In this document: positions 44,262-52,332 of the stretch, piece by piece
How the letters are laid out: the number at the start of each line of letters is the position of its first letter
Numbering within the stretch: position 1 is the first letter of the stretch
The notes under the pieces: model-generated
Database searches by the model: none
Seen by the model: only the letters and a program-made list of their open reading frames with translations
What the model was told of the DNA's origin: nothing
Origin: Salegentibacter sp. Hel_I_6
GTDB lineage: Bacteria; Bacteroidota; Bacteroidia; Flavobacteriales; Flavobacteriaceae
Direction of reading: 5' to 3'
Assembly (NCBI RefSeq): GCF_000745315.1
Contig: NZ_JQNQ01000001.1
Coordinates: 3,348,001-3,412,000 of the forward strand
Length of the DNA stretch: 64,000 nucleotides
Program-made: the position numbers and the translations under genes

Positions 44262-44761
44262 TATAAAAGGGTTTTTAGCGCGGCAAGATAATCGGGTTCT
44301 TCCCCTATTTCTGGAACTTGCTGGCTGTGAACAACGTTTCCGTTTTCATCTAAAACAATGACTACGCGAGAGAGTAACGCTGCGAAAGGGCCATCCATAA
44401 TTTCAAGGCCATAATCTTTTCCGAAGTTTCTATCTCTAAAATCAGAAAGGTTGATCACATTTTCTAAACCTTCATCATTTACAAAACGCTTTTGTGCAAA
44501 TGGCAAATCACGGGAAATACATAAAACAACCGTGTTATCAAGCTCGGTAGCACGTTCGTTGAATTTTCTTACCGAAGTAGCGCAAACGCCAGTATCTATA
44601 CTTGGGAAAATATTTAAGATCACACGTTTTCCTTTAAAATCGTTTAAAGTTGCGATGCTTAGATCTGCTTTTATAAGTTCAAAGTGAGGAGCTTTTTCGC
44701 CTTTTTCCGGCAAATTGCCATAGGTGTTTATTTTTTCACCTTTTAATGTTATCTGAGACAT
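44261..44761 (-). CDS. tpx: thiol peroxidase, missing the usual resolving cysteine
   Basis: Atypical peroxiredoxin of the Tpx family, 166 aa, reducing lipid and alkyl peroxides. The peroxidatic centre FPSIDTGVCATSVRKFNERA (C60) and the DLPFAQ motif are intact. In the E. coli enzyme the resolving Cys is C95 (RFC after DLPFAQ); here the matching position is V94 (KRFVNDEGL). A second cysteine, C81 in VVLCISRDL, is at the place of E. coli C82. The protein may therefore work by a one-Cys route or use another partner thiol. It precedes dgkA with a one-base overlap. Confidence 0.93.
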   Translation of the reverse strand: MSQITLKGEKINTYGNLPEKGEKAPHFELIKADLSIATLNDFKGKRVILNIFPSIDTGVCATSVRKFNERATELDNTVVLCISRDLPFAQKRFVNDEGLENVINLSDFRDRNFGKDYGLEIMDGPFAALLSRVVIVLDENGNVVHSQQVPEIGEEPDYLAALKTLL

Positions 44762-44830
44762 GGATTTTCTTATTATATTGGATTGCTAAATTTAGAACAT
44801 CTCTTTTAGGGATTTACTAAAATTATCATA

Positions 44831-44867
44831 AAAACAAAGGGTTGCCTTAAGATAAGACAACCCTTTA
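44831..44867 (-). terminator. intrinsic terminator of the peroxiredoxin-thioredoxin operon
   Basis: Arms 44837-44850 (AAAGGGTTGCCTTA) and 44854-44867 (TAAGACAACCCTTT) pair over 14 positions with one wobble around a 3-base loop. On the minus strand the stem is followed by TTTTT. It lies 25 bases past the DUF6952 stop. Confidence 0.82.
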
Positions 44868-44891
44868 ATATTTAATTTGCAAATGATTAAT

Positions 44892-45140
44892 CTAACGGTC
44901 TATAGAACCAACTACTTTTTGCATAAAGTTGTTACAGGCATCTTTTTCAGGAGTTCCTCCATCTATAGAATGCTTTACTTCTACAGCACCGCAAAGATTG
45001 GAAATTAGTTCACCTATCACATCCATTTCCTCGTCTTTAATTGAACGATGTTCAGTATAACTTTCGAGTACTTCTATGGTATGTTCCAGTTTTTGAACTT
45101 CATTTTCGCGTGCTAAATGCTTAATTACTGGTAACTTCAT
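44892..45140 (-). CDS. DUF6952-family small protein
   Basis: 82 aa, helical, beginning MKLPVIKHLARENEVQKLEH and ending NFMQKVVGSIDR, with conserved cysteines in LCGAVEVKHSI and KDACNNF. It fits the small conserved protein family (DUF6952) found after thioredoxin in flavobacterial peroxiredoxin operons. The start overlaps the thioredoxin gene by 20 bases. No function is known; the operon suggests a role in peroxide or thiol redox chemistry, with the two cysteines as candidates. Confidence 0.75.
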   Translation of the reverse strand: MKLPVIKHLARENEVQKLEHTIEVLESYTEHRSIKDEEMDVIGELISNLCGAVEVKHSIDGGTPEKDACNNFMQKVVGSIDR

Positions 45141-45435
45141 TTACTAGGTCTTTTAAAGGTTCAAATTTATTAGTTTGTACCTGGTTTACGAGACTTCCAT
45201 TTTTAAAAGTGGCGAAAGTTGGCAGGTTATCTACCTTAGCCAGTTTCCTTGATTCCGGATATTTTTCAGCATCTACCAACAAGAATGTAGCATTCTCATT
45301 TTCTGAAGCTAATTTCTTGAATTTAGGCTTCATAACCCGGCAGTTACCGCACCATCCGGCCATATATTGTACCACAACAGTTTCGTTATTTGAAACTATC
45401 TCGTTTAAATTATCCTGTTCTAATTCTTTTATCAT
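45121..45435 (-). CDS. thioredoxin-like protein with CGNC active site
   Basis: 104-aa single-domain thioredoxin fold. The active site is AGWCGNCRVMKPKF (C29, C32), CGNC instead of the common CGPC, which should shift its redox potential. The cis-Pro motif is DNLPTFATF. No signal peptide, so cytoplasmic. It lies 21 bases after a 2-Cys peroxiredoxin and overlaps the DUF6952 gene, so it is the likely reductant of that peroxiredoxin; that pairing is inferred from gene order. Confidence 0.9.
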   Translation of the reverse strand: MIKELEQDNLNEIVSNNETVVVQYMAGWCGNCRVMKPKFKKLASENENATFLLVDAEKYPESRKLAKVDNLPTFATFKNGSLVNQVQTNKFEPLKDLVNEVTSN

Positions 45436-45456
45436 AACAATCTCTTTCCCTTTTTC

Positions 45457-46095
45457 TTAGTTTAAGCTTAGGTAAGAAGCAACTCCATCTCTATCGGCGT
45501 TCATTGCATCTTTACCTTCTTCCCAGTTTGCAGGACAAACCTCACCTTTTTCCTGTACGTGAGTATAAGCATCTACAAGTCTTAGGAATTCAGCTACATT
45601 TCTTCCTAATGGCATATCGTTTACGCCTTCGTGGAAAATTTTACCTTCTTCATCAATAAGGTACGTAGCACGGTAAGTTACATTGTCTCCTTCCAAAGTT
45701 AAATCTCCAGTTTCATCGTCATAAGATTCACCGGTAATATCTAAAATACCAAGACGTGAACTTAGGTTTCTATTAGAATCTGCAAGAATTGGGTATTTAA
45801 CGCCTTCAATTCCTCCGTTATCTTTTGGAGTGTTTAACCATGCAAAGTGTACTTCTGGAGTATCACAAGAAGCTCCAACTACCATTACATTTCTTTTTTC
45901 AAATTCTTCAGCTGCTTTTTGGAAAGCATGTAATTCTGTAGGGCAAACAAAGGTGAAATCTTTTGGGTACCAGAATAACAATACTTTTTTCTTGTTTTTC
46001 TGAGCTTCTTCTAAAATATTTAGTTGAAAGGTATCACCCATTTCATCCATTGCGTTTACGCTTAAGTTTGGAAACTTTTTTCCTACTAATGACAT
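45457..46095 (-). CDS. 2-Cys peroxiredoxin (AhpC/Prx family)
   Basis: Typical 2-Cys peroxiredoxin, 212 aa. The peroxidatic site is YPKDFTFVCPTELHAFQ (C51), and the resolving Cys is C187 in KGEVCPANWEEG near the C-terminus. It reduces hydrogen and organic peroxides using thioredoxin. First gene of a three-gene operon (peroxiredoxin, thioredoxin, DUF6952) ended by the hairpin at 44831. A TAAATTTG promoter element lies 46 bases upstream of the ATG. Confidence 0.95.
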   Translation of the reverse strand: MSLVGKKFPNLSVNAMDEMGDTFQLNILEEAQKNKKKVLLFWYPKDFTFVCPTELHAFQKAAEEFEKRNVMVVGASCDTPEVHFAWLNTPKDNGGIEGVKYPILADSNRNLSSRLGILDITGESYDDETGDLTLEGDNVTYRATYLIDEEGKIFHEGVNDMPLGRNVAEFLRLVDAYTHVQEKGEVCPANWEEGKDAMNADRDGVASYLSLN

Positions 46096-46140
46096 ATAAA
46101 TTCTGTTTTTATTGGTTTAACTTTTATTGTAATTCGAGTA

Positions 46141-46148
46141 CAAATTTA
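46141..46148 (-). promoter_or_regulatory. -7 element of the peroxiredoxin operon
   Basis: TAAATTTG on the minus strand matches TAnnTTTG; a T-rich stretch (about 46165-46171) occupies the -33 place. It lies 46 bases before the ATG at 46095. Confidence 0.45.
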
Positions 46149-46280
46149 GGGAAAGTTCTCGCTGAAAAAAGTTATTAAAATTTTAAAATACTATCTAAGA
46201 ATAAGTTTTGTTTATAGTTTGTTTTAATGCAAATAGAGAAGCTCTATTTAACACGAGAAGCACCTATTATTACTAAGTTT

Positions 46281-47768
46281 CTAAGCCGTTTGAGTTTTTG
46301 TAGATTGACTTAATTCCTTAATTTTTATGCCGAAAGCAGCAAAAAGCAAGGTCATGAACGGACTCAAATAATTGAAGAAAGCATAACCCGCATAACTAAG
46401 TGTTGGAACACCCAAAACGCCACTGTGGTATGCTCCGCAAGTATTCCAGGGAATTAGTACAGAAGTTACCGTTCCTGAGTCCTCTAATGTACGGCTTAGA
46501 TTTTCTGGAGCAAGACCTTTATCTCGATAAGCCTTTGCAAACATTTTACCGGGAACTACAATGGCTAAGTATTGATCTGAAGCCGTTGCGTTAAGCGCCA
46601 GACAGCTAAATACCGTACTGGCAAATAAACCAAAAGTGGTGTGAAATAAATTGAGTAATGCCTTGCTAATAGTTGCCAGTGCACCAATGGCTTCCATAAT
46701 TCCTCCAAAAACCATGGCGCAAATAATTAACCAGATTGTACCAAGCATTCCTGCCATCCCGCCGGCAGAAAATAGATCGTTTAAATTTTCATTATCAGTT
46801 TCTACCGCTGTATCAACGGTAATGGCTTGCATTACTCCGCGATAACCACTTACAAAAGTAAGATCACTGCTACCAGCAATTTGTGCTACAATCCCAGGTT
46901 GAAAAATTAATGCAGCGGCGGCACCGAAAAGGGTTCCCAGGAGTAATGCAATTAATGGCGAAGTCTTTTTTACAATAAGAGCGATAACAATTAAAGGAAC
47001 TAAAAACAGCCAGGGAGTTATTTTAAATGATTTTTCTATAGAAGCAAGAATAGCAGAGGTGTCTGTAGTCCCAGAAGTATCCAAATTAAGTCCAATTATT
47101 ACAAAGATAATTAGGGTTATGGTAATAGTGGGAACGGTGGTGATCGTCATATACCTAATATGCGTAAACAAATCGGTTCCTGCCATTGCAGGTGCAAGAT
47201 TGGTGGTATCGCTTAATGGCGATAGTTTATCACCAAAATAAGCTCCCGAAAGTATGGCGCCAGCCGTCATTCCTACAGAAATTCCCAGGGCTTCTGCAAT
47301 ACCAATAAGTGCGATACCTACGGTTGCAGAGGTGGTCCAGCTACTTCCGGTTGCCACTGAAATTAAAGCGCAAATAACCACACATGCAGCCAGGAAAATT
47401 GTGGGGTTTAAGATTAACAATCCGTAGTAGATCATTGTAGGTATAATTCCCGAAATAAGCCAGGTTCCCGCCAAAGCTCCTACCATTAAAAGAATAAGAA
47501 TAGCGCCTGCGGTACTTTGAATGTTCGCAGCAACTTCGTCTATCATCTTATCATATTCCACGTTGTAGAGATAACCAACGATGGCAGCAACGGCACCACC
47601 AAGCAATAATACAAATTGATTTGAACCACTTAAGGCATCGTCTCCAAAAACAAAAACATTAAAAGCAAGCATCGCTATAAGCGCAAAAACAGGAATTAAT
47701 GCAGGCCAAATACCAAGTTCTTTATTTTGAGCAATTTTTTGAGTTTGGGACGAATTTTGGTTTTCCAT
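46281..47768 (-). CDS. nhaC: NhaC-type Na+/H+ antiporter
   Basis: Inner-membrane sodium/proton antiporter of the NhaC family, 495 aa, with about 11-12 hydrophobic helices. Family stretches visible are GSSWTTSATVGIALIGIAEAL, GAILSGAYFGDKLSPLSDTT and NATASDQYLAIVVPGKMF. It exports sodium and helps pH and salt balance, which fits a marine host. The C-terminal tail is short and polar. It appears monocistronic, with AT-rich spacers on both sides and no terminator that I can see. Confidence 0.93.
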   Translation of the reverse strand: MENQNSSQTQKIAQNKELGIWPALIPVFALIAMLAFNVFVFGDDALSGSNQFVLLLGGAVAAIVGYLYNVEYDKMIDEVAANIQSTAGAILILLMVGALAGTWLISGIIPTMIYYGLLILNPTIFLAACVVICALISVATGSSWTTSATVGIALIGIAEALGISVGMTAGAILSGAYFGDKLSPLSDTTNLAPAMAGTDLFTHIRYMTITTVPTITITLIIFVIIGLNLDTSGTTDTSAILASIEKSFKITPWLFLVPLIVIALIVKKTSPLIALLLGTLFGAAAALIFQPGIVAQIAGSSDLTFVSGYRGVMQAITVDTAVETDNENLNDLFSAGGMAGMLGTIWLIICAMVFGGIMEAIGALATISKALLNLFHTTFGLFASTVFSCLALNATASDQYLAIVVPGKMFAKAYRDKGLAPENLSRTLEDSGTVTSVLIPWNTCGAYHSGVLGVPTLSYAGYAFFNYLSPFMTLLFAAFGIKIKELSQSTKTQTA

Positions 47769-47905
47769 TAAGGCTAAAGGTATATGTAGAAAATCGACTT
47801 AAAAAGATTTTCGGTTGAATTTATTTTAATCAGATTTTTCTTTTCGCCTGTAATTTTACGATTTTACACGAAAATGAGCAAGTTTTCAATAAAACTATAA
47901 TCTGA

Positions 47906-48484
47906 TCAAAATTTATAACCAATTCCTAATTGAAGACCAAACGAAGTAAGCTTTTGGTGAAAATCTTTCTCCTCAAACGGTATTACGGCAAACCTTCTAA
48001 AATTTGGATTTATATAAAAATTAAAATTATTGTAAGCATATTGTGCCCCAAGACCAAAACCAACACCTATACCTGCCTGTGGGTCTATGAATAAGGTTTC
48101 TGAACCTTGAAAGTCCATCACCGGCCCACCATTTATAAAGAAATAATCTAGGAACGTATAATTTGCAAAAATAGGAATAGAAGTGGTTTGTAATACCTCA
48201 GAGTATATAGTTTGTTCTGGCATAGGCGCTGAAGTAACGGTAACATCACCCCTCCAGTAACTAAGTCCGGTTTCCAGGGATAAATTATCGGTAATACCAA
48301 GTAAATATCGAAACCCAAATTCGTATGAATTTTCAATATTTGAACTGCCGCCACCAGTGATTGCTTCCCCTCTTAGTAGTTTACTGTCGGTAAGCCCGTA
48401 ATACAACCGAACTTCATTCTGGGTTTGTGCACAAACACTCAAGCTAAAAAATGCGAAAAATAGGGGGAGTAGTAGTTTTTTCAA
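47906..48484 (-). CDS. outer-membrane beta-barrel protein
   Basis: 192 aa with a signal peptide (PLFFAFFSLSVCAQ) and alternating strand patterns ending in the classical aromatic C-terminus (LQLGIGYKF). Stretches such as EFGFRYLLGITDNLSLETGL and GVGFGLGAQYAYNNFNFYI resemble porin-like or OmpW/PorT-type small barrels. Start TTG 48484 is fixed by the signal peptide (MKKLLLPLFF). The function is unknown. It sits between nhaC and the methionine gamma-lyase gene, separately transcribed as far as I can tell. Confidence 0.75.
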   Translation of the reverse strand: MKKLLLPLFFAFFSLSVCAQTQNEVRLYYGLTDSKLLRGEAITGGGSSNIENSYEFGFRYLLGITDNLSLETGLSYWRGDVTVTSAPMPEQTIYSEVLQTTSIPIFANYTFLDYFFINGGPVMDFQGSETLFIDPQAGIGVGFGLGAQYAYNNFNFYINPNFRRFAVIPFEEKDFHQKLTSFGLQLGIGYKF

Positions 48485-48576
48485 AATTTTATTTTTTGTG
48501 AAGATACAAAAAAGAGAATGTCCGAAAATGTTATCACCCTTTAACGATTTATTCTCGGACTCTCTCTATGGTATGG

Positions 48577-49791
48577 TTAAACCAACTCTTCATCAAAAAT
48601 CCCAACTTCTTCCATACAGGATTTCATCATCTTATACGTTCGTTCTATATTATTATCCAGGCCGATAGAAAAGCGAATTAAACCATTGCTTAACCCCATT
48701 TCTTCCTGCTCTTCAATTGGTATTTCTGAAGAAGTGGAACTCCCGGGAGCGCTAAAAAGGGTTTTGTAAAATCCTAAACTTACCGCAAGGTAACCCAGGT
48801 TTTTCTCCTGCATTAACTCCATTAATTCATTGGCCTTATCAAGACTACCAACGTCTATGGTTAGTAAACCTCCGAATCCATAATCTTCGTTCATCATTCT
48901 TTTAAAAGTCTCGTGGCCGGGATGATTTTTTAGTCCTGGGTAGACTGTTTTTAAGCCATCTTGCTGAAATTTTTCAGCCAAAAACATTGCATTTTTGCTA
49001 TGTTGCTTGATTCTAATATGAAGTGTTCTTAAGTTCTTTAAAACCGAAGCTGCACGCATACTATCCATCGTTGGCCCTAATAGCATATTTGCGCCATCGT
49101 TTACACTACGCAGTGCGTTAATAAAATCTTTGCTTCCACAGGTTACACCACCAACGGTATCGCTACTGCCGTTAATAAATTTGGTTAAACTATGAATAAC
49201 TACATCAGCGCCTAATTCTTTCGGACTTATAGAAAGTGGTGAAAACGTATTATCTACCACGAAAGTAAGTTGGTGTTTTTTGGCGATTTTTGCTAGAGCT
49301 TCAAGATCAGCAACTTCTAAAAGCGGATTACTAACCGATTCGCAATACAAGACTTTGGTATCTTTTGTGATCGCTGCTTCAACGCTCTCAGGGTTAGTAA
49401 TATCTACAAATGAAGTTTGAATATTGAATTTTGGAATAAAATTCTTCATAAATGCATAAGTTCCGCCATAAACTGTGCGGCTGGAAACAATATGATCGCC
49501 GGCCTGGCATAGCTGAAGTAGGGTAGAAGTGATAGCGCCCATTCCGCTAGCCGCGACATTTGCAGTCTCAGTACCTTCCATCGCTGCAAGGGCTTCACCC
49601 AAATATAAATTTGAAGGGGAAGAATGCCTGGAATAAAGGTAGCAGCCTTCAGAATTTCCCTCAAAAGTATCGAACATAGTTTTTGCGGAAAGAAATGTAT
49701 AGGTTGAAGAATCTGAAATTGAAGGGTTTACGCCTCCAAACTCCCCAAAGTATTGAAGATCCTGAATATTATCTGCTGGTTTATATTTCAT
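48577..49791 (-). CDS. PLP-dependent Cys/Met-metabolism enzyme, methionine gamma-lyase-like
   Basis: 404 aa, trans-sulfuration family (gamma-lyase, gamma-synthase or beta-lyase). The PLP lysine is K204 in DVVIHSLTKFINGSSDTVGG, with the YGGTYAF segment (Y108) and VVDNTFSPLSI aspartate D180. The sequence resembles methionine gamma-lyases but lacks the Cys of the active-site loop that marks the best-studied ones, so cystathionine or homocysteine chemistry is possible. It has an excellent promoter at 49814 and is divergent from an Lrp/AsnC regulator, which probably controls it. Confidence 0.88.
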   Translation of the reverse strand: MKYKPADNIQDLQYFGEFGGVNPSISDSSTYTFLSAKTMFDTFEGNSEGCYLYSRHSSPSNLYLGEALAAMEGTETANVAASGMGAITSTLLQLCQAGDHIVSSRTVYGGTYAFMKNFIPKFNIQTSFVDITNPESVEAAITKDTKVLYCESVSNPLLEVADLEALAKIAKKHQLTFVVDNTFSPLSISPKELGADVVIHSLTKFINGSSDTVGGVTCGSKDFINALRSVNDGANMLLGPTMDSMRAASVLKNLRTLHIRIKQHSKNAMFLAEKFQQDGLKTVYPGLKNHPGHETFKRMMNEDYGFGGLLTIDVGSLDKANELMELMQEKNLGYLAVSLGFYKTLFSAPGSSTSSEIPIEEQEEMGLSNGLIRFSIGLDNNIERTYKMMKSCMEEVGIFDEELV

Positions 49792-49813
49792 CTTTATTGA
49801 TTTTTAAGTTACT

Positions 49814-49844
49814 CAAATTTAAACTTAAGCAGAATAAAAATCAA
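49814..49844 (-). promoter_or_regulatory. promoter of the methionine gamma-lyase-like gene
   Basis: On the minus strand: TTG at 49844-49842, exactly 20 bases of spacer, TAAATTTG at 49821-49814. This is the Bacteroidota consensus. It lies 23 bases before the ATG at 49791. Confidence 0.7.
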
Positions 49845-49914
49845 TAAGCAAGATAATTATCAGTAAATAAAACTAAGAATATTGATTTTGAAAGAAAATT
49901 AGTTTGAAAATAAT

Positions 49915-49922
49915 TAAATTTG
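49915..49922 (+). promoter_or_regulatory. -7 element of the Lrp/AsnC gene
   Basis: TAAATTTG, 60 bases before the ATG at 49983; a TTTTG at 49886-49890 is the nearest -33 candidate, though the spacing is long. Confidence 0.35.
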
Positions 49923-49982
49923 AAAATCAATCTAGAAAAATTTTCATTTTTAAAACTCTGTTTAAACCAATTTAATTCAGCT

Positions 49983-50441
49983 ATGAAATTAGACCAAAAA
50001 GATCTTCAGATTTTAAAGCATCTTCAAAAGGACAGTAAGATGACCAATAAGGAAATTTCGAATAAACTGGAACTTTCGGTTACAGCAGTTTTTGAACGTA
50101 TAAAAAGGCTTGAAAGAGAAGGAGTAATAGCAAATTATGTGGCCCTAATTTCTCCAGAAAAAGTTGAAAAAGGTTTTATGGTATTTTGTCAAATAAAACT
50201 TATTCAGCATTCCCGCTCATTTTTAACCAAATTTGAAGCAGAGGTAAAAAAACTTTCTGAAGTTTTAGAGTGCTATCACGTAAGCGGCGAGTATGATTAT
50301 ATCTTAAAAGTTTTGGTGAAAGATGTGGAGGCATATAGAGAATTTATGGTAACAAAACTAACTAACCTTGATCATATTGGAAGCACGCAAAGTACATTTA
50401 TCATCTCTCCCGTGAAAAGTACCACTGCTGTTCCGCTTTGA
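49983..50441 (+). CDS. Lrp/AsnC-family transcriptional regulator
   Basis: 152 aa from the ATG at 49983 (MKLDQKDLQILKHLQ), the usual Lrp length and start; an upstream extension of the frame is not typical and is left out. The N-terminal winged helix (about 4-60; NKEISNKLELSVTAVFERIKRLE) is followed by the RAM ligand-binding domain (about 70-145; CYHVSGEYDYILKVLVKD). It is divergent from the methionine gamma-lyase-like gene with about 190 bases between them, so it most likely regulates that gene and itself in response to an amino acid. Confidence 0.93.
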   Translation: MKLDQKDLQILKHLQKDSKMTNKEISNKLELSVTAVFERIKRLEREGVIANYVALISPEKVEKGFMVFCQIKLIQHSRSFLTKFEAEVKKLSEVLECYHVSGEYDYILKVLVKDVEAYREFMVTKLTNLDHIGSTQSTFIISPVKSTTAVPL

Positions 50442-50866
50442 TTTTTAAATAAATAGTAATTGTACTAATTTACTGTCTCTTTTTATTGCTTCAGCACTTA
50501 TTTGTTAGTGTTTAGTTAAATTAAATTTCATCATTTTATGAAAAATTTAATTAGTTAAAATATTTAGCAATTTCTTTCTTTTCAATAACTTCCTGGAGGT
50601 TCTATAAATTATTGAATATTAGCGAGATAAAGTATTTTGTGTTTCATTTACTAAAGCTGAAATTATACAGACTTTCTTTTCTTAACTTAAGGCTTAAGTG
50701 CCTTTCTTATTGATTTTCAGAGTGAAAGGTGACTAGGGTAAGAAAAAAAATGCTATATTAACAAGCAGTGAAATAGAGCTTGCCCCCTAATACATATCTC
50801 TACCCCTATCTCTATTTAGCAAATACAAGTTTTAGATTAACCATTCAACTGAACAACCAAATATTT
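50442..50866 (+). other. AT-rich intergenic region with inverted repeats before the aminotransferase block
   Basis: No gene is supported here. Two structures stand out. One is an AT-rich inverted repeat around 50521-50550, with arms TTAAATTT and AAATTTAA and inner CAT and ATG, which could fold after the lrp gene but has no T run. The other is a perfect palindrome at 50685-50699, described separately. No TAnnTTTG with good -33 is visible. Confidence 0.4.
50685..50699. promoter_or_regulatory. 15-base palindrome, possible operator
   Basis: ACTTAAG at 50685-50691, one central base, CTTAAGT at 50693-50699: perfect 7-base arms. It lies 168 bases before the aminotransferase ATG and 240 bases after the lrp stop. 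Confidence 0.35.
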
Positions 50867-52174
50867 ATGACTGAAGAGCAAACAAAATCTCAGCAGCTCC
50901 ACGATAGGAGAAAAAGCATAGTAGCCAACGGGGTTGGTGTTTTTAATACCGCCACCGTACGTGAGTCCAAAGGAGCAATAATTACCGATGTAGACGGAAA
51001 AGAACATATAGATTTTGCCGGTGGAATTGGCGTTGTTAACGCGGGACATTGTCCGCCAACTGTAGTAAAAGCCATACAAGACCAGGCCGAAAAGTATCTA
51101 CATACCAGTTTTAATGTAGTGACTTATGAACCTTATATAAAATTGTGCGAAGAACTTGCAGAAATACTTCCGCATGGTGATCATACTAAAGCGATGCTTA
51201 TTAGTACGGGGGCTGAGGCCGTAGAAAATGCTATTAAAATTGCGCGCCAGGCTACAAAAAGACCCGCTGTAATTTGTTTCACCGAAGCTTATCATGGACG
51301 CACCTTAATGGCAATGAGCCTTACCAGTAAAGTAAACTATAAATTTTCATCTGGTCCATTTGCCCCGGAAGTTTACCGAATTCCTTTCCCAAATTTTTAC
51401 AAATATCACGGAACGCAGGATATGGATGAGTTTGTGGAAACAGAATTAAATCGACTTAGAGAAAGCGCCCATAGCATGGTAGATATTAATAGTGTAGCGG
51501 CCATTATTGTAGAACCCATACAGGGTGAGGGTGGTTTTAACCCTATTCCGCAAAAATACCTGGAAGGACTTCGATCTTTCTGTGATGAACATGGGGTATT
51601 GCTAATTTTAGATGAAATACAAAGTGGCTTTTGCCGTACAGGACACTGGGCCAGTTGGCAGCATTACGGCGTACAACCCGATATAAGCACCTATGCAAAA
51701 TCTATGGGCTCAGGATTACCTATTGCCGCTGTACTTGGTAAAGCTGAAATTATGGATGCGGCTGGCCCGGGAACTATTGGAGGAACCTATATTGGCAGCC
51801 CTGTTTGTTGTGCCGCAGCCTTAGCTACCATCCAATTTATGAAGGACGAGAAGCTAAATGAGCGTGCAGTTTATATTGGGAAAATTATCACCGATCGTAT
51901 GGAAAATTTCAGGAAAGAATGTCCTGAAATTGGTGATGTAAGGGGCCTTGGAGCGATGATAGGTATTGAATTAATAAAAGATAATGATCCAGGAAAACCA
52001 AATACCGAACTATGTGTTGAAATAGTAAAGGGATGCGCTGCAGAAGGTTTGATTCTAATAAGTGCCGGCACCTTTAAAAATGTTATAAGAATTCTATGTC
52101 CGCTGGTTATTACTAATGAACAATTAAATAGAGGTCTGGATATTTTAGAAGACCAAATAAGAAAACATACTTAA
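50867..52174 (+). CDS. class III aminotransferase, 4-aminobutyrate aminotransferase-like
   Basis: PLP enzyme of the class III (ornithine/GABA) aminotransferase family, 435 aa from the ATG at 50867; an upstream TTG-led extension lacks family residues. Marks are the GGIGVVNAGHCPPTV start, ISTGAEAVENAIKIAR for PLP phosphate, EAYHGRTLMAMSLT, LLILDEIQSGFCRTG with the PLP-pairing Asp, and the Schiff-base lysine K278 in STYAKSMGSGLPIA. This pattern fits GabT-like enzymes (GABA to succinate semialdehyde) or putrescine-type transaminases. It opens the block that ends with a succinate-semialdehyde dehydrogenase, which supports the GABA reading. Confidence 0.9.
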   Translation: MTEEQTKSQQLHDRRKSIVANGVGVFNTATVRESKGAIITDVDGKEHIDFAGGIGVVNAGHCPPTVVKAIQDQAEKYLHTSFNVVTYEPYIKLCEELAEILPHGDHTKAMLISTGAEAVENAIKIARQATKRPAVICFTEAYHGRTLMAMSLTSKVNYKFSSGPFAPEVYRIPFPNFYKYHGTQDMDEFVETELNRLRESAHSMVDINSVAAIIVEPIQGEGGFNPIPQKYLEGLRSFCDEHGVLLILDEIQSGFCRTGHWASWQHYGVQPDISTYAKSMGSGLPIAAVLGKAEIMDAAGPGTIGGTYIGSPVCCAAALATIQFMKDEKLNERAVYIGKIITDRMENFRKECPEIGDVRGLGAMIGIELIKDNDPGKPNTELCVEIVKGCAAEGLILISAGTFKNVIRILCPLVITNEQLNRGLDILEDQIRKHT

Positions 52175-52332
52175 GCTTTACAAACTAAATTGAAACTCTG
52201 CATGGCGGAAATTTCAAATAATACTGCGTAGAAATTGTCGCGGCTTGAAATAATTAGTTGATCAGGTTTTTAAAATATAGATCAAAAAAATTGTAGAGAA
52301 TATTTTTCTGCAGTTAACATGAAATAAAATAT

